Source: Porcincola intestinalis (GTDB lineage Bacteria > Bacillota > Clostridia > Lachnospirales > Lachnospiraceae). From it: a stretch of DNA of 64,000 nt. The position numbers and the translations under genes are program-made. Each line of letters begins with the position of its first letter. The stretch's first letter is position 1. The stretch is taken from contig NZ_VULZ01000016.1 in the NCBI RefSeq assembly GCF_009696445.1, forward strand, positions 1-64,000. The letters are read 5' to 3'. The notes below the pieces were generated by a model. It did no database searches. It saw only the letters and a list, made by a program, of their open reading frames with translations, and was not told the DNA's origin. Shown here piece after piece: positions 56,723-64,000 of this stretch.

Positions 56723-57546
56723 CAAAGCTGCTCAGCTACACAGACAAAGGTACATGGATCCACCGGCTGTCGGGTAGCACCAAGCTGATCTTTTTCCTGC
56801 TCTGGTGCGTGACAAGCGCGATGACGTATGATACAAGAATTCTTCTGATCATGATCGCTGTGACAGTCACCCTCTTTGCATTGTCCAAGACGGAATGGCG
56901 GCAGATCAGCGCTGTCTTTAAAATCGTCATGTTCTTCATGATTCTGAACGTTGTGGCTATTTTTATCATTTCCCCTTACCAGGGATGCTCGATCTACGGA
57001 TCAAAGACAGTCCTGACATCCTTTCTGCCAGGGCACGCGGTCACGCGCGAGGAGCTGTTCTACCTGTTTAATGTTGTAATCAAGTATTTCACGGTTACAC
57101 CGGCGATCTTCATCTTCCTGGTCACGACTGATCCGAGTGAGTTTGCCGCATCGATGAATACGATCGGCATTCCCTATACCGTTGCGTACTCCGTCGCAAT
57201 TGCGCTGCGGTACATTCCGGATGTTCAGGGAGACTACCGGCGCATCCGCAACGCGCAGCAGGCGCGCGGAATCGAGATGAGCAAAAAGGCAAAGCTCTCT
57301 GAACGAATCAAACGAACATCGAGTATCATTTTTCCGCTGCTGTTTTCCGCGATGGAGAAGATCAACATCGTCTCCAATGCTATGGAACTGCGCGGATTTG
57401 GCAAGAAGAAAAAGAGATCCTGGTATGCATACCGGAAATTCCAGGCGGCGGACTATATCGTGCTGATCATCAGCGGCGCATTCTGCGTGTGGGCGCTGTG
57501 GTTCACCTTCCGGGACGGCAGCAGGTTCTGGAACCCATGGGGGTGA
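56719..57546 (+). CDS. ECF transporter transmembrane component EcfT
   Basis: The 275-residue protein has about five to six spans and the EcfT coupling-helix motifs: IRNAQQARGIEMSK (A-R-G) and NAMELRGFGKKKKRSW (the second ARG-like ELRG). It scaffolds the S component and the ATPase, and overlaps the ATPase gene by 4 bp. Confidence 0.9.
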   Translation: MTKLLSYTDKGTWIHRLSGSTKLIFFLLWCVTSAMTYDTRILLIMIAVTVTLFALSKTEWRQISAVFKIVMFFMILNVVAIFIISPYQGCSIYGSKTVLTSFLPGHAVTREELFYLFNVVIKYFTVTPAIFIFLVTTDPSEFAASMNTIGIPYTVAYSVAIALRYIPDVQGDYRRIRNAQQARGIEMSKKAKLSERIKRTSSIIFPLLFSAMEKINIVSNAMELRGFGKKKKRSWYAYRKFQAADYIVLIISGAFCVWALWFTFRDGSRFWNPWG

Positions 57547-57631
57547 GAATGATAGGAGCTGTTATTCTCCAGCAGATGGTTTTGAGGTTAGATGTATAGG
57601 GGAAAGGCAATGCAGACAAAGGAGGAATGTC

Positions 57632-60600
57632 ATGCATTTTATCAAGGAACGCATTGGCAAGATGCTGGAATATCTTCAGAACAGAATCTATCCGGAAAGT
57701 GCGCCGGTATCGGACTTCCGGATGATCAGAAGTTCTGAACGTTTCACAGATATTGAACACCTTGATACGTCTGCCTGGAACCCGTTTCGCAGGGGAGAGA
57801 TCTGGGGCGGCGACCGGGAGTACTACTGGTTTGAAACGATCCTGACAATTCCGGAGGAATTTGATGGGAAGTGCGTCGTCTATGAGGTGAAGACCGGTGC
57901 GGAAGGGGGATGGGATGCGACAAATCCCCAGTTTTCCATCTTCGTGGACGGAAAGCGGATTCAGGGGCTGGATGTCAATCACAGAGAAATTGTCCTGACA
58001 GAGAAGGCGGAGGCGGGAAGGTCTTACCGGGTGATTCTGTCCGCATATACCGGGGATGGGAATTTCCATTTGTTTCTGGATACCGCAATGAAAGTGCTCG
58101 ACCGGGCGACCGAGAAGTACTACTATGATCTGGCAGTGCCCTATGATACGGCAAGGCTTCTGGATCCGGAGGACGGCGATTACATTCGGATTATTCAGGC
58201 ACTGAACGATTCTCTGAATCTCCTGGATATGCGTGAGGAGGGGTCGGAAGCCTACTATGCAAGCCTGGAGAGGGCGCAGGCGTATATAACGGAAGAATTC
58301 TATGATAAATACTGCGGAAAGGATGACGCTCCGCTTGTCTGCTGTGTCGGCCACACGCACATTGACTGCGCATGGCTCTGGACACTGAGTGTGACAAGGG
58401 ATAAGGCGGTCCGGAGTTTTTCAACCGTTCTGGAATTGATGCGCCGGTATCCGGAATACATCTTTATGTCCAGTCAGCCGCAGTTGTACGAGTATGTGAA
58501 GGAAAATGCGCCGGATGTCTATGAAGGGATCAAGCAGCGCGTGAAGGAAGGACGCTGGGAAGTAGAAGGCGGCATGTGGGTTGAGGCCGACTGTAATCTG
58601 GCTTCCGGGGAGGCGCTATCCAGACAGTTTTTATATGGAAAACGGTTCTTCAGGAAGGAATTTGGAAAGGATAACCAGATTCTGTGGCTTCCGGACGTCT
58701 TCGGCTATTCCGCGGCTCTGCCGCAGATCATGAAGCTGAGCGGCATCCGCTACTTCATGACAACGAAGATCAGCTGGAACGAGACCAACAAGATGCCCTA
58801 TGATACCTTCCTGTGGGAAGGTATTGATGGAACAAGGACGCTGACGCATTTTATTCCGACAAGAGACTACCATAAGGCTGCCGTTGAGAATGGAACAGAG
58901 ACTGAGCACTTTACTACATATAACGGCTACCTGAACCCGAGCCAGATGAAGGGAGCATGGGCGCGGTATTCGAACAAGGATCTGAACCGGGAGGTTCTCT
59001 GCAGCTATGGCTTCGGAGACGGTGGCGGTGGACCGACCAGTGAGCAGCTGGAGAATCAAAGGCGCATGAGCCGGGGGATTCCGGGACTTCCTGTGACGAG
59101 GCATTCGACGGCGCTGGACTTCTTTAAAAAGCTGGAGGCGGATACGAAGGACAGCAAGTATCTTCCCGCCTGGGTGGGCGAGCTGTATCTGGAGTATCAT
59201 CGCGGAACCTACACGACGATGGCACGAAACAAGCGCTTCAATCGGAAGGCAGAGCTTGCCTATCAGAATGAGGAGACGTACGCTGTCCTTGACAGCCTGC
59301 TGACAGGAGCAGATTCTCCTGACAGGGAGCTTCATGAAGCCTGGATCGTGATTCTGAGAAACCAGTTCCATGACATTCTCCCAGGCTCAGCGATCAAGGA
59401 GGTTTATGAGGATTCAAAGGCAGAGTATGAGAAGATATTCGCGCTGAATCAAACGCTTCAGAACAGGTCGCTGGGAGATATCGCCTCCCAGGTGAAGGCT
59501 GCCGACGGAGATGTGGTGATTTTCAACCCGAATTCGGTGTCGAAGGCTGGACTTGTGACATTCTGGATGCCGAACAACGGAATGGCTGGCGATGCAGAAG
59601 GGACAGTCTTCAGGCTCGAGGCGCAGGACGGACGTCTTTTTGCGGTTCAGAAGACGGAAGATGGCTGGCTGTCATATGTGAACCATGTTCCACAGAAGGG
59701 ATATGAAGTTTTCAAAGTGATCCGGGCAGACCGGAAGGCACGGGATCAGGAAGAATATCGTGCGGATCCTGCCGGAACACATACGGATGAGCAGGTCGGA
59801 AAGTGTGTGGGCTTTTCCGGGAAGCATGCAAGCAGGCAGCCTGAAGAGAAGAGCTGTCTGTATGCAAGCTCAACCCGCATGGAGAACGATTTCTTCCGAA
59901 TCGAGTTCAATGATAAGGGACAGTTTGCGCATCTCTATGACAAGCGGGCGAAGCGCGAGATTCTGAAGGATGGAAAGCCGGGGAATGTCATCGTCAGCTA
60001 TGAGGACAGGCCGCATAATTTTGACGCCTGGGATATCAACAACTACTATACGGAAAAGTCATGGGAGGTCGATCAGCTGGAGAGTCTTCGGGTTGTGGAG
60101 ACAGGACCGGTCAGGGCGACAGTGCGGATTGAGCGGAAGTATCTGGAATCCACAATTGTTCAGTATATCAGCATCTACCGTGACCTTGATCGGATTGATA
60201 TCCGCAATGAGATTGACTGGAAGCAGCATCTGATCATGTTGAAGGATCACTTCCCTGTCGATGTCCACACATCGACTGCAACCTTCGACATCCAGTATGG
60301 AAATGTGACGCGCAGTACGACGGACAATACTTCCTGGGACTGGTCAAAGTTTGAGGTCTGCCACCACAAGTGGCTGGATGTCGGGGAAGATGGATACGGC
60401 GTCAGTTTCCTGAATGACTGCAAATTCGGTGTTTCCGTCCGCGGGACGGATGTCGGACTGACGATGCTGAAATCACCGCTGTATCCGAATCCGGATGCAG
60501 ATAAGGAACATCATACCTTTACCTACTCGATCTTCCCTCATCAGGGTGACTGGAGAGAAGCAGGGACGGTGGCGCAGGCATATGAGCTGAATAACCCGAT

Positions 60601-60910
60601 GAAAGCGGTGACCAGGGAAGCCGGGAGCGGAAGCCTTCCGAATATATTCTCCCTGTTCTCTGTCGATCAGGAGAATGTTGTCATAGAAGCCGTCAAGAAG
60701 GCGGAGGATTCGGATGCGGTCATCGTGAGAATGTATGAGTGCTGGAACCGGAGAAGTGATGTCACCCTGACAGCAGGCGCAAAGATCCAGTCGGCTTCCT
60801 TCTGCAATATTATGGAGGAAGAGGATCAGACGGCAGCAACAGATGGAAGACAGATTCATTTCCAGATTCGGCCTTATCAGATCGTCACACTCAAGATCAG
60901 ATTGGGCTGA
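57632..60910 (+). CDS. Alpha-mannosidase, glycoside hydrolase family 38
   Basis: The 1092-residue enzyme has an N-terminal beta domain (about 1-235) and the GH38 catalytic barrel with zinc-binding VGHTHIDCAWLW (about 240-252) and the nucleophile Asp in LWLPDVFGYSAALPQ (near 355). A helical bundle and two C-terminal beta domains follow. There is no signal peptide, so it is intracellular and acts on imported mannosides. GGAGG lies 6 bp upstream of the ATG. A terminator follows. The CUT1 transporter genes downstream make a coupled glycan uptake route plausible. Confidence 0.95.
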   Translation: MHFIKERIGKMLEYLQNRIYPESAPVSDFRMIRSSERFTDIEHLDTSAWNPFRRGEIWGGDREYYWFETILTIPEEFDGKCVVYEVKTGAEGGWDATNPQFSIFVDGKRIQGLDVNHREIVLTEKAEAGRSYRVILSAYTGDGNFHLFLDTAMKVLDRATEKYYYDLAVPYDTARLLDPEDGDYIRIIQALNDSLNLLDMREEGSEAYYASLERAQAYITEEFYDKYCGKDDAPLVCCVGHTHIDCAWLWTLSVTRDKAVRSFSTVLELMRRYPEYIFMSSQPQLYEYVKENAPDVYEGIKQRVKEGRWEVEGGMWVEADCNLASGEALSRQFLYGKRFFRKEFGKDNQILWLPDVFGYSAALPQIMKLSGIRYFMTTKISWNETNKMPYDTFLWEGIDGTRTLTHFIPTRDYHKAAVENGTETEHFTTYNGYLNPSQMKGAWARYSNKDLNREVLCSYGFGDGGGGPTSEQLENQRRMSRGIPGLPVTRHSTALDFFKKLEADTKDSKYLPAWVGELYLEYHRGTYTTMARNKRFNRKAELAYQNEETYAVLDSLLTGADSPDRELHEAWIVILRNQFHDILPGSAIKEVYEDSKAEYEKIFALNQTLQNRSLGDIASQVKAADGDVVIFNPNSVSKAGLVTFWMPNNGMAGDAEGTVFRLEAQDGRLFAVQKTEDGWLSYVNHVPQKGYEVFKVIRADRKARDQEEYRADPAGTHTDEQVGKCVGFSGKHASRQPEEKSCLYASSTRMENDFFRIEFNDKGQFAHLYDKRAKREILKDGKPGNVIVSYEDRPHNFDAWDINNYYTEKSWEVDQLESLRVVETGPVRATVRIERKYLESTIVQYISIYRDLDRIDIRNEIDWKQHLIMLKDHFPVDVHTSTATFDIQYGNVTRSTTDNTSWDWSKFEVCHHKWLDVGEDGYGVSFLNDCKFGVSVRGTDVGLTMLKSPLYPNPDADKEHHTFTYSIFPHQGDWREAGTVAQAYELNNPMKAVTREAGSGSLPNIFSLFSVDQENVVIEAVKKAEDSDAVIVRMYECWNRRSDVTLTAGAKIQSASFCNIMEEEDQTAATDGRQIHFQIRPYQIVTLKIRLG

Positions 60911-61001
60911 GAGGAAATGAGACTGAGACAGAAGCAGTCAGAATGGCCGGCAGGTTGGAGACGGTGGCGAATAAGGGATGATAACGACATTAAATGAAAA
61001 G

Positions 61002-61030
61002 GGGAGGCTGCAAAACGGCCTTCCTTTTTT
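61002..61030 (+). terminator. Terminator after the alpha-mannosidase gene
   Basis: GGGAGGC and GCCTTCC form a 7-bp stem with one G-U pair around a 9-nt loop, followed by TTTTTT. Confidence 0.85.
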
Positions 61031-61200
61031 GATCAGAAGAAATATTTGAGAATTCAGCAAAGTCTGCAATGGAAAGATGGACAGAACCGTACTATGCAGA
61101 TGAAATGTCAAAAGGAAGCCAGGCTTACGGGAGAGGCCGCAGAGAACAGGAACCGGCATGAAGTGTCTGGCTATATTTTTCATTCAATTTTGGGTAGAAC

Positions 61201-61396
61201 TTTCAAATACGATTGCAGAAAGCATTTGAAAAAAGCGCGATAAGGAATCTACTTTCATAAATAGACGTATAACTTGCGTAAAAAATTGTAAAAATATAAA
61301 ATTAATCTATCCGAAGATGCTAATAGCTGATAATACGAGACTGAATTTGATAGCATCTCAAGAGGATGGTGTTCCCGCTGGAATGACTCCAGCGGG
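61201..61396 (+). promoter_or_regulatory. Structured leader of the sugar-binding protein gene
   Basis: TTTCAAAT (61201-61208) and ATTTGAAA (61224-61231) form a spaced inverted repeat, an operator-like dyad. AGATGCTA (61315-61322) pairs with TAGCATCT, and CCCGCTGGA (61374-61382) pairs perfectly with TCCAGCGGG (61388-61396). The two stems would sit in the 5' leader. No T tract follows, so they are not terminators. The rest of 60911-61431 has no coding signal; the promoter is not clear. Confidence 0.5.
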
Positions 61397-61431
61397 GCTC
61401 AAGGGGAATCAGACCCGGATTGGAGGTAGTC

Positions 61432-62718
61432 ATGAAAGGGAAAAAAGCATTCAGTGCAGGACTCACAGCAGTATTGATGTGTAGTATGATGGCAGGATCC
61501 ACAAACATGACATATGCCGCATCAACGGAAAAAGAACAGGCAGGAGACAGGGAGACAGTGAATTTCTGGTATCTCTGGGGCGGAGATGAGGCATCTTATA
61601 TCGAACAGATTATCGACGCTTACAATGCCAGTCAGGATAAGTATCAGGTAGTCGGACTGAGTACGCCAGATCAGCAGAAAGTCATTACAGGTATATCCGG
61701 AGGAAATGGTCCGGATATTACGGATGACTTTGGTACAAGCATTCCCAATTACGCTGAACAGAATATAGCGATGCCGCTCGATGATTATATCGAGAAGGAT
61801 GGAATCAATCCTGAGGACGTTTTTGTTGATGGAACGATGGATGAGCAGGTTTATCAGGATAAGACGTATGCTTTTCCAATCAGTGCGAATGTAGATGCAC
61901 TTTACTATAACAAGGATCTTTTAAAAGCCGGAGGCTATGACGCTCCTCCAAAGACGATGGAAGAACTTCAGGAAATGTCATCCAAACTCACAACAGTGGA
62001 GGACGGTGAAGTGACTCAGCTTGGCGCTCCACTTGTTCCAAATTCTTACTGGTGGGAATGCATGACTTTTGCGGATGGAAGTACATTCGGTACGCCGGGA
62101 GCTCTTGAGATTGACAATGAGGGCTTTCGAAAGGCGCTGAGCTGGCTGGAAAGCTATGTAAAAGAGTTCGGTTCCGATGCGGTCAACAGTTTTGTCACTT
62201 CTGGACAGGCAAAGGTCAATTCCGCGCAGGATCCGTTCCTGTCCGGGAAGGAAGCTCTGCGGATCGATGGGCCATGGTTTTATAAGATGGCAGAAGATTC
62301 CGGTGTAAACTTTGGACTTGCAATGCTTCCTTCCTATGAGTCGGAGGGTGACAAGACGTATAATTATATCGCGACATCTAATTTCTATATTCCGACAACA
62401 GCTTCTAATCCTGATGGGGCATGGGATTTTCTGAAATATATCACCATGGGAGATGGGGCAAAGATGTTTGTCACCTTAAAAGGAGATTTACCGGCACTGA
62501 AATCTCTGTTAAAAGATCAGGATGTGATAAAGGCATCCGCGTCCTATGACGTTTATCTGAAAGCGCTTTCGGAGTCCAGCCTTGTGGCGATGCCGAATAT
62601 TCTTGATGGTAGTGATCTGGATGTTACGCTCACGAATGCCGTTGATTCTGTAGTTCTTGGCGGAAGTGCAGATGATGCGATTCAGGAGGCTGCTGACACT
62701 GCCTCTGGGCTGGAATGA
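61432..62718 (+). CDS. Carbohydrate ABC transporter solute-binding protein
   Basis: The 428-residue protein is a CUT1-type extracellular binding protein: VNFWYLWGGDEASYIEQIIDAYN, then GGNGPDITDDFG and the FPISANVDALYYNKDLLKAGG hinge. The signal sequence (MKGKKAFSAGLTAVLMC) has no canonical lipobox; cleavage after MTYA is possible. That is unusual in a Gram-positive, where these proteins are normally lipid-anchored. The ATG at 61432 has GGAGG 5 bp upstream. Permease genes follow after a stem-loop. Confidence 0.92.
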   Translation: MKGKKAFSAGLTAVLMCSMMAGSTNMTYAASTEKEQAGDRETVNFWYLWGGDEASYIEQIIDAYNASQDKYQVVGLSTPDQQKVITGISGGNGPDITDDFGTSIPNYAEQNIAMPLDDYIEKDGINPEDVFVDGTMDEQVYQDKTYAFPISANVDALYYNKDLLKAGGYDAPPKTMEELQEMSSKLTTVEDGEVTQLGAPLVPNSYWWECMTFADGSTFGTPGALEIDNEGFRKALSWLESYVKEFGSDAVNSFVTSGQAKVNSAQDPFLSGKEALRIDGPWFYKMAEDSGVNFGLAMLPSYESEGDKTYNYIATSNFYIPTTASNPDGAWDFLKYITMGDGAKMFVTLKGDLPALKSLLKDQDVIKASASYDVYLKALSESSLVAMPNILDGSDLDVTLTNAVDSVVLGGSADDAIQEAADTASGLE

Positions 62719-62753
62719 TTCAACACAGGGGTCAGAAATAATCTGATAACAGG

Positions 62754-62786
62754 ACACAGGGGGCAAATTTTATTTGCCCCCTGTGT
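62754..62786 (+). promoter_or_regulatory. Intercistronic stem-loop between binding protein and permease genes
   Basis: ACACAGGGGGCAAAT and ATTTGCCCCCTGTGT form a perfect 15-bp stem with a 3-nt loop, without a T tract downstream. Such elements commonly protect the binding-protein mRNA end and lower permease expression. Confidence 0.85.
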
Positions 62787-62804
62787 TGTATAAGGGGTGC
62801 GTGG

Positions 62805-63749
62805 ATGAGAAAGTTGAAGAGAAATGATGGAAAAAGAACCTGGAGTCCCCGGGAAAAACAGGCAAATCGGGATGGACTGTTATTTGCGCTTCCATGGATT
62901 CTGGGATTTCTTATATTCAGTCTGTATCCGATCATCATGTCTGCGTATTACAGCTTTACGAATTTCAGCGCGATCAAGGATCCGGTATGGGTCGGACTGA
63001 AGAATTACCGAATGCTGATGAAAGACCGACTATTCTGGAAGAGTCTGAATAATACGCTGGTCTATGTGGCAATTTCAGTTCCTGCCACCATTATCCTTTC
63101 GCTGCTTCTTGCGGCATTGCTCAAAGCTGTTAAGAGAGGAAAAGCATTTTACAGGTCTGTCTTTTTCCTTCCATCGATTTTTCCGGTTGTAGCATCAACA
63201 ATGATTTGGTTGTTGGTTCTCGACCCGATCAGTGGGTATCTGAACCGTTTTCTAAGCTTGTTTGGGACACCGGCGATAAACTGGTTAGGCGATCCGACAT
63301 GGACAAAGCCGGCACTGGTTATTATGACATGCTGGGGAGTTGGGACAACAGTTGTGATATTGCTTGCATCTATGGGAGATGTCCCGCCGGAATTATACGA
63401 ATCGGCTTCAATGGACGGAGCCGGTGCGTGGACTAAATTCTGGCATATCACCATTCCTGGGATTGCGCATGTTCTTGTGTATCAAATCGTTCTGGCCATT
63501 ATCAATGGGTTCCAGTATTTTACTCAGGTCTATATATTGTGCAGCGCACAGTCAGGAAACCTGAGTGCCGGAGTAGGAGCCGGAAAAAAGAACAGCCTGC
63601 TCATGTATCCGTTATATCTGTTTCAGAATGCTTTTGCCCGCCTGAAGATGGGAACAGCCTCTGCTATGGCATGGATTCTTTTTATCATTGTATTTGTCCT
63701 GACGCTGGTATTGATCAGAATATCGGATAAATATGTGGATGTAAAGTAA
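62805..63749 (+). CDS. Sugar ABC transporter permease (MalF type)
   Basis: The 314-residue membrane protein has six spans and the EAA-type loop ELYESASMDGAGAWTKFWHITIPGI for ATPase contact. An AAGGGGTG site precedes the ATG. It pairs with the following permease gene. No ATPase gene is visible to the edge, so MsmK-type sharing with the ATPase at 12031-13134 is possible. Confidence 0.93.
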   Translation: MRKLKRNDGKRTWSPREKQANRDGLLFALPWILGFLIFSLYPIIMSAYYSFTNFSAIKDPVWVGLKNYRMLMKDRLFWKSLNNTLVYVAISVPATIILSLLLAALLKAVKRGKAFYRSVFFLPSIFPVVASTMIWLLVLDPISGYLNRFLSLFGTPAINWLGDPTWTKPALVIMTCWGVGTTVVILLASMGDVPPELYESASMDGAGAWTKFWHITIPGIAHVLVYQIVLAIINGFQYFTQVYILCSAQSGNLSAGVGAGKKNSLLMYPLYLFQNAFARLKMGTASAMAWILFIIVFVLTLVLIRISDKYVDVK

Positions 63750-63763
63750 AGGAGGCAGTGCAG

Positions 63764-64000
63764 ATGGGGGAAAGAAACGTTAAAGGAAGGTTCAGCAGGG
63801 TATTTCCGGTTGTAGTGATCACATTGCTGGCACTCATCTATTTATTTCCGATACTGATCATGATTTCAGCGTCGTTTCGCTCCAATGATCAGATATTTGA
63901 CACATCGCTCGGACTTTTATCGCGCAATCCGACTCTTGATAATTTTAAAAATGTGTTTTCCGTGATGCCGTATGGAAGGTATTTCGGCAATACAATGTGG
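63764..64000 (+). CDS. Sugar ABC transporter permease (MalG type), partial
   Basis: The first 79 codons are present: a hydrophilic MGERNVKGRFSRV, a membrane span (ITLLALIYLFPILIMISASF) and the RSNDQIF start of the periplasmic loop, as in CUT1 second permeases. AGGAGG lies 7 bp upstream. The gene runs off the right edge. Confidence 0.88.
   Translation, partial: MGERNVKGRFSRVFPVVVITLLALIYLFPILIMISASFRSNDQIFDTSLGLLSRNPTLDNFKNVFSVMPYGRYFGNTMW

Noticed and set aside
61046-61243. Small plus-strand frame (65 codons) before the sugar transporter
   Set aside because: No ribosome site and no recognisable pattern; it lies just after a terminator and covers an inverted repeat.

Overview
The window is chromosomal DNA from a Gram-positive anaerobe of the Clostridia, most likely a gut Lachnospiraceae. 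The evidence is the dnaA/dnaN/recF/gyrBA and rpmH/rnpA/yidD/yidC/jag/mnmE/mnmG/rsmG/parAB order around the origin, the clostridial DUF4446 and DUF3881 families, the murT-gatD lipid II amidation pair, a bile-salt-hydrolase-type enzyme, and an S-box (SAM-I) riboswitch. The species cannot be fixed: only the first ~44 nt of one 16S gene are present.

The replication origin lies at about 27.5-29.4 kb. DnaA-box clusters flank dnaA on both sides, giving a bipartite layout. Most genes point away from it, so those to the left lie on the minus strand and those to the right on the plus strand. The exceptions are the exonuclease gene on the left, and on the right the hydrolase, ClC channel, bile salt hydrolase, GTPase, LysR, glycosylase and ECF S-component genes.

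Left arm, from the origin outwards: dnaN, an S4 RNA-binding protein, recF, gyrB and gyrA. Next comes a tight cell-wall group: a class A beta-lactamase-like lipoprotein, murT, gatD and a D,D-carboxypeptidase, then a degenerate tyrosine-recombinase-like gene. Beyond these are an exonuclease, a shared sugar-ABC ATPase with its CdaR-like regulator, metK under a SAM-I riboswitch, a pseudouridine synthase, and a TetR regulator upstream of an MMPL/RND permease and a very large secreted heptad-repeat protein. The arm ends with tRNA-Ser and the start of an rRNA operon.

Right arm: the rpmH-jag ribosome and membrane-insertion operon, then mnmE-mnmG-rsmG (tRNA and rRNA modification). An oppositely oriented alpha/beta hydrolase follows, then three perfect parS sites with parA-parB, DUF4446, serS, DUF3881 and a ClC channel. 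From about 45 kb the content is accessory: a TrpF-like barrel plus PfkB kinase behind a structured leader, the bile salt hydrolase, a TetM-like GTPase fused to a Rae1/YacP-like NYN nuclease domain, LysR-azlCD, a uracil-DNA-glycosylase-family protein, an ECF vitamin transporter whose S component carries an in-frame amber codon, a GH38 alpha-mannosidase, and a CUT1 sugar transporter running off the right edge.

The most interesting candidates are the GTPase-NYN fusion, which may combine ribosome remodelling and A-site mRNA cleavage in one polypeptide; the TrpF-like/PfkB pair, whose TrpF paralogue lacks the catalytic Cys; the recombinase-like protein that lacks both the first catalytic Arg and the Tyr nucleophile; and the amber codon in the ECF S component. 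All assignments come from reading the sequence and family knowledge; no database search was run.
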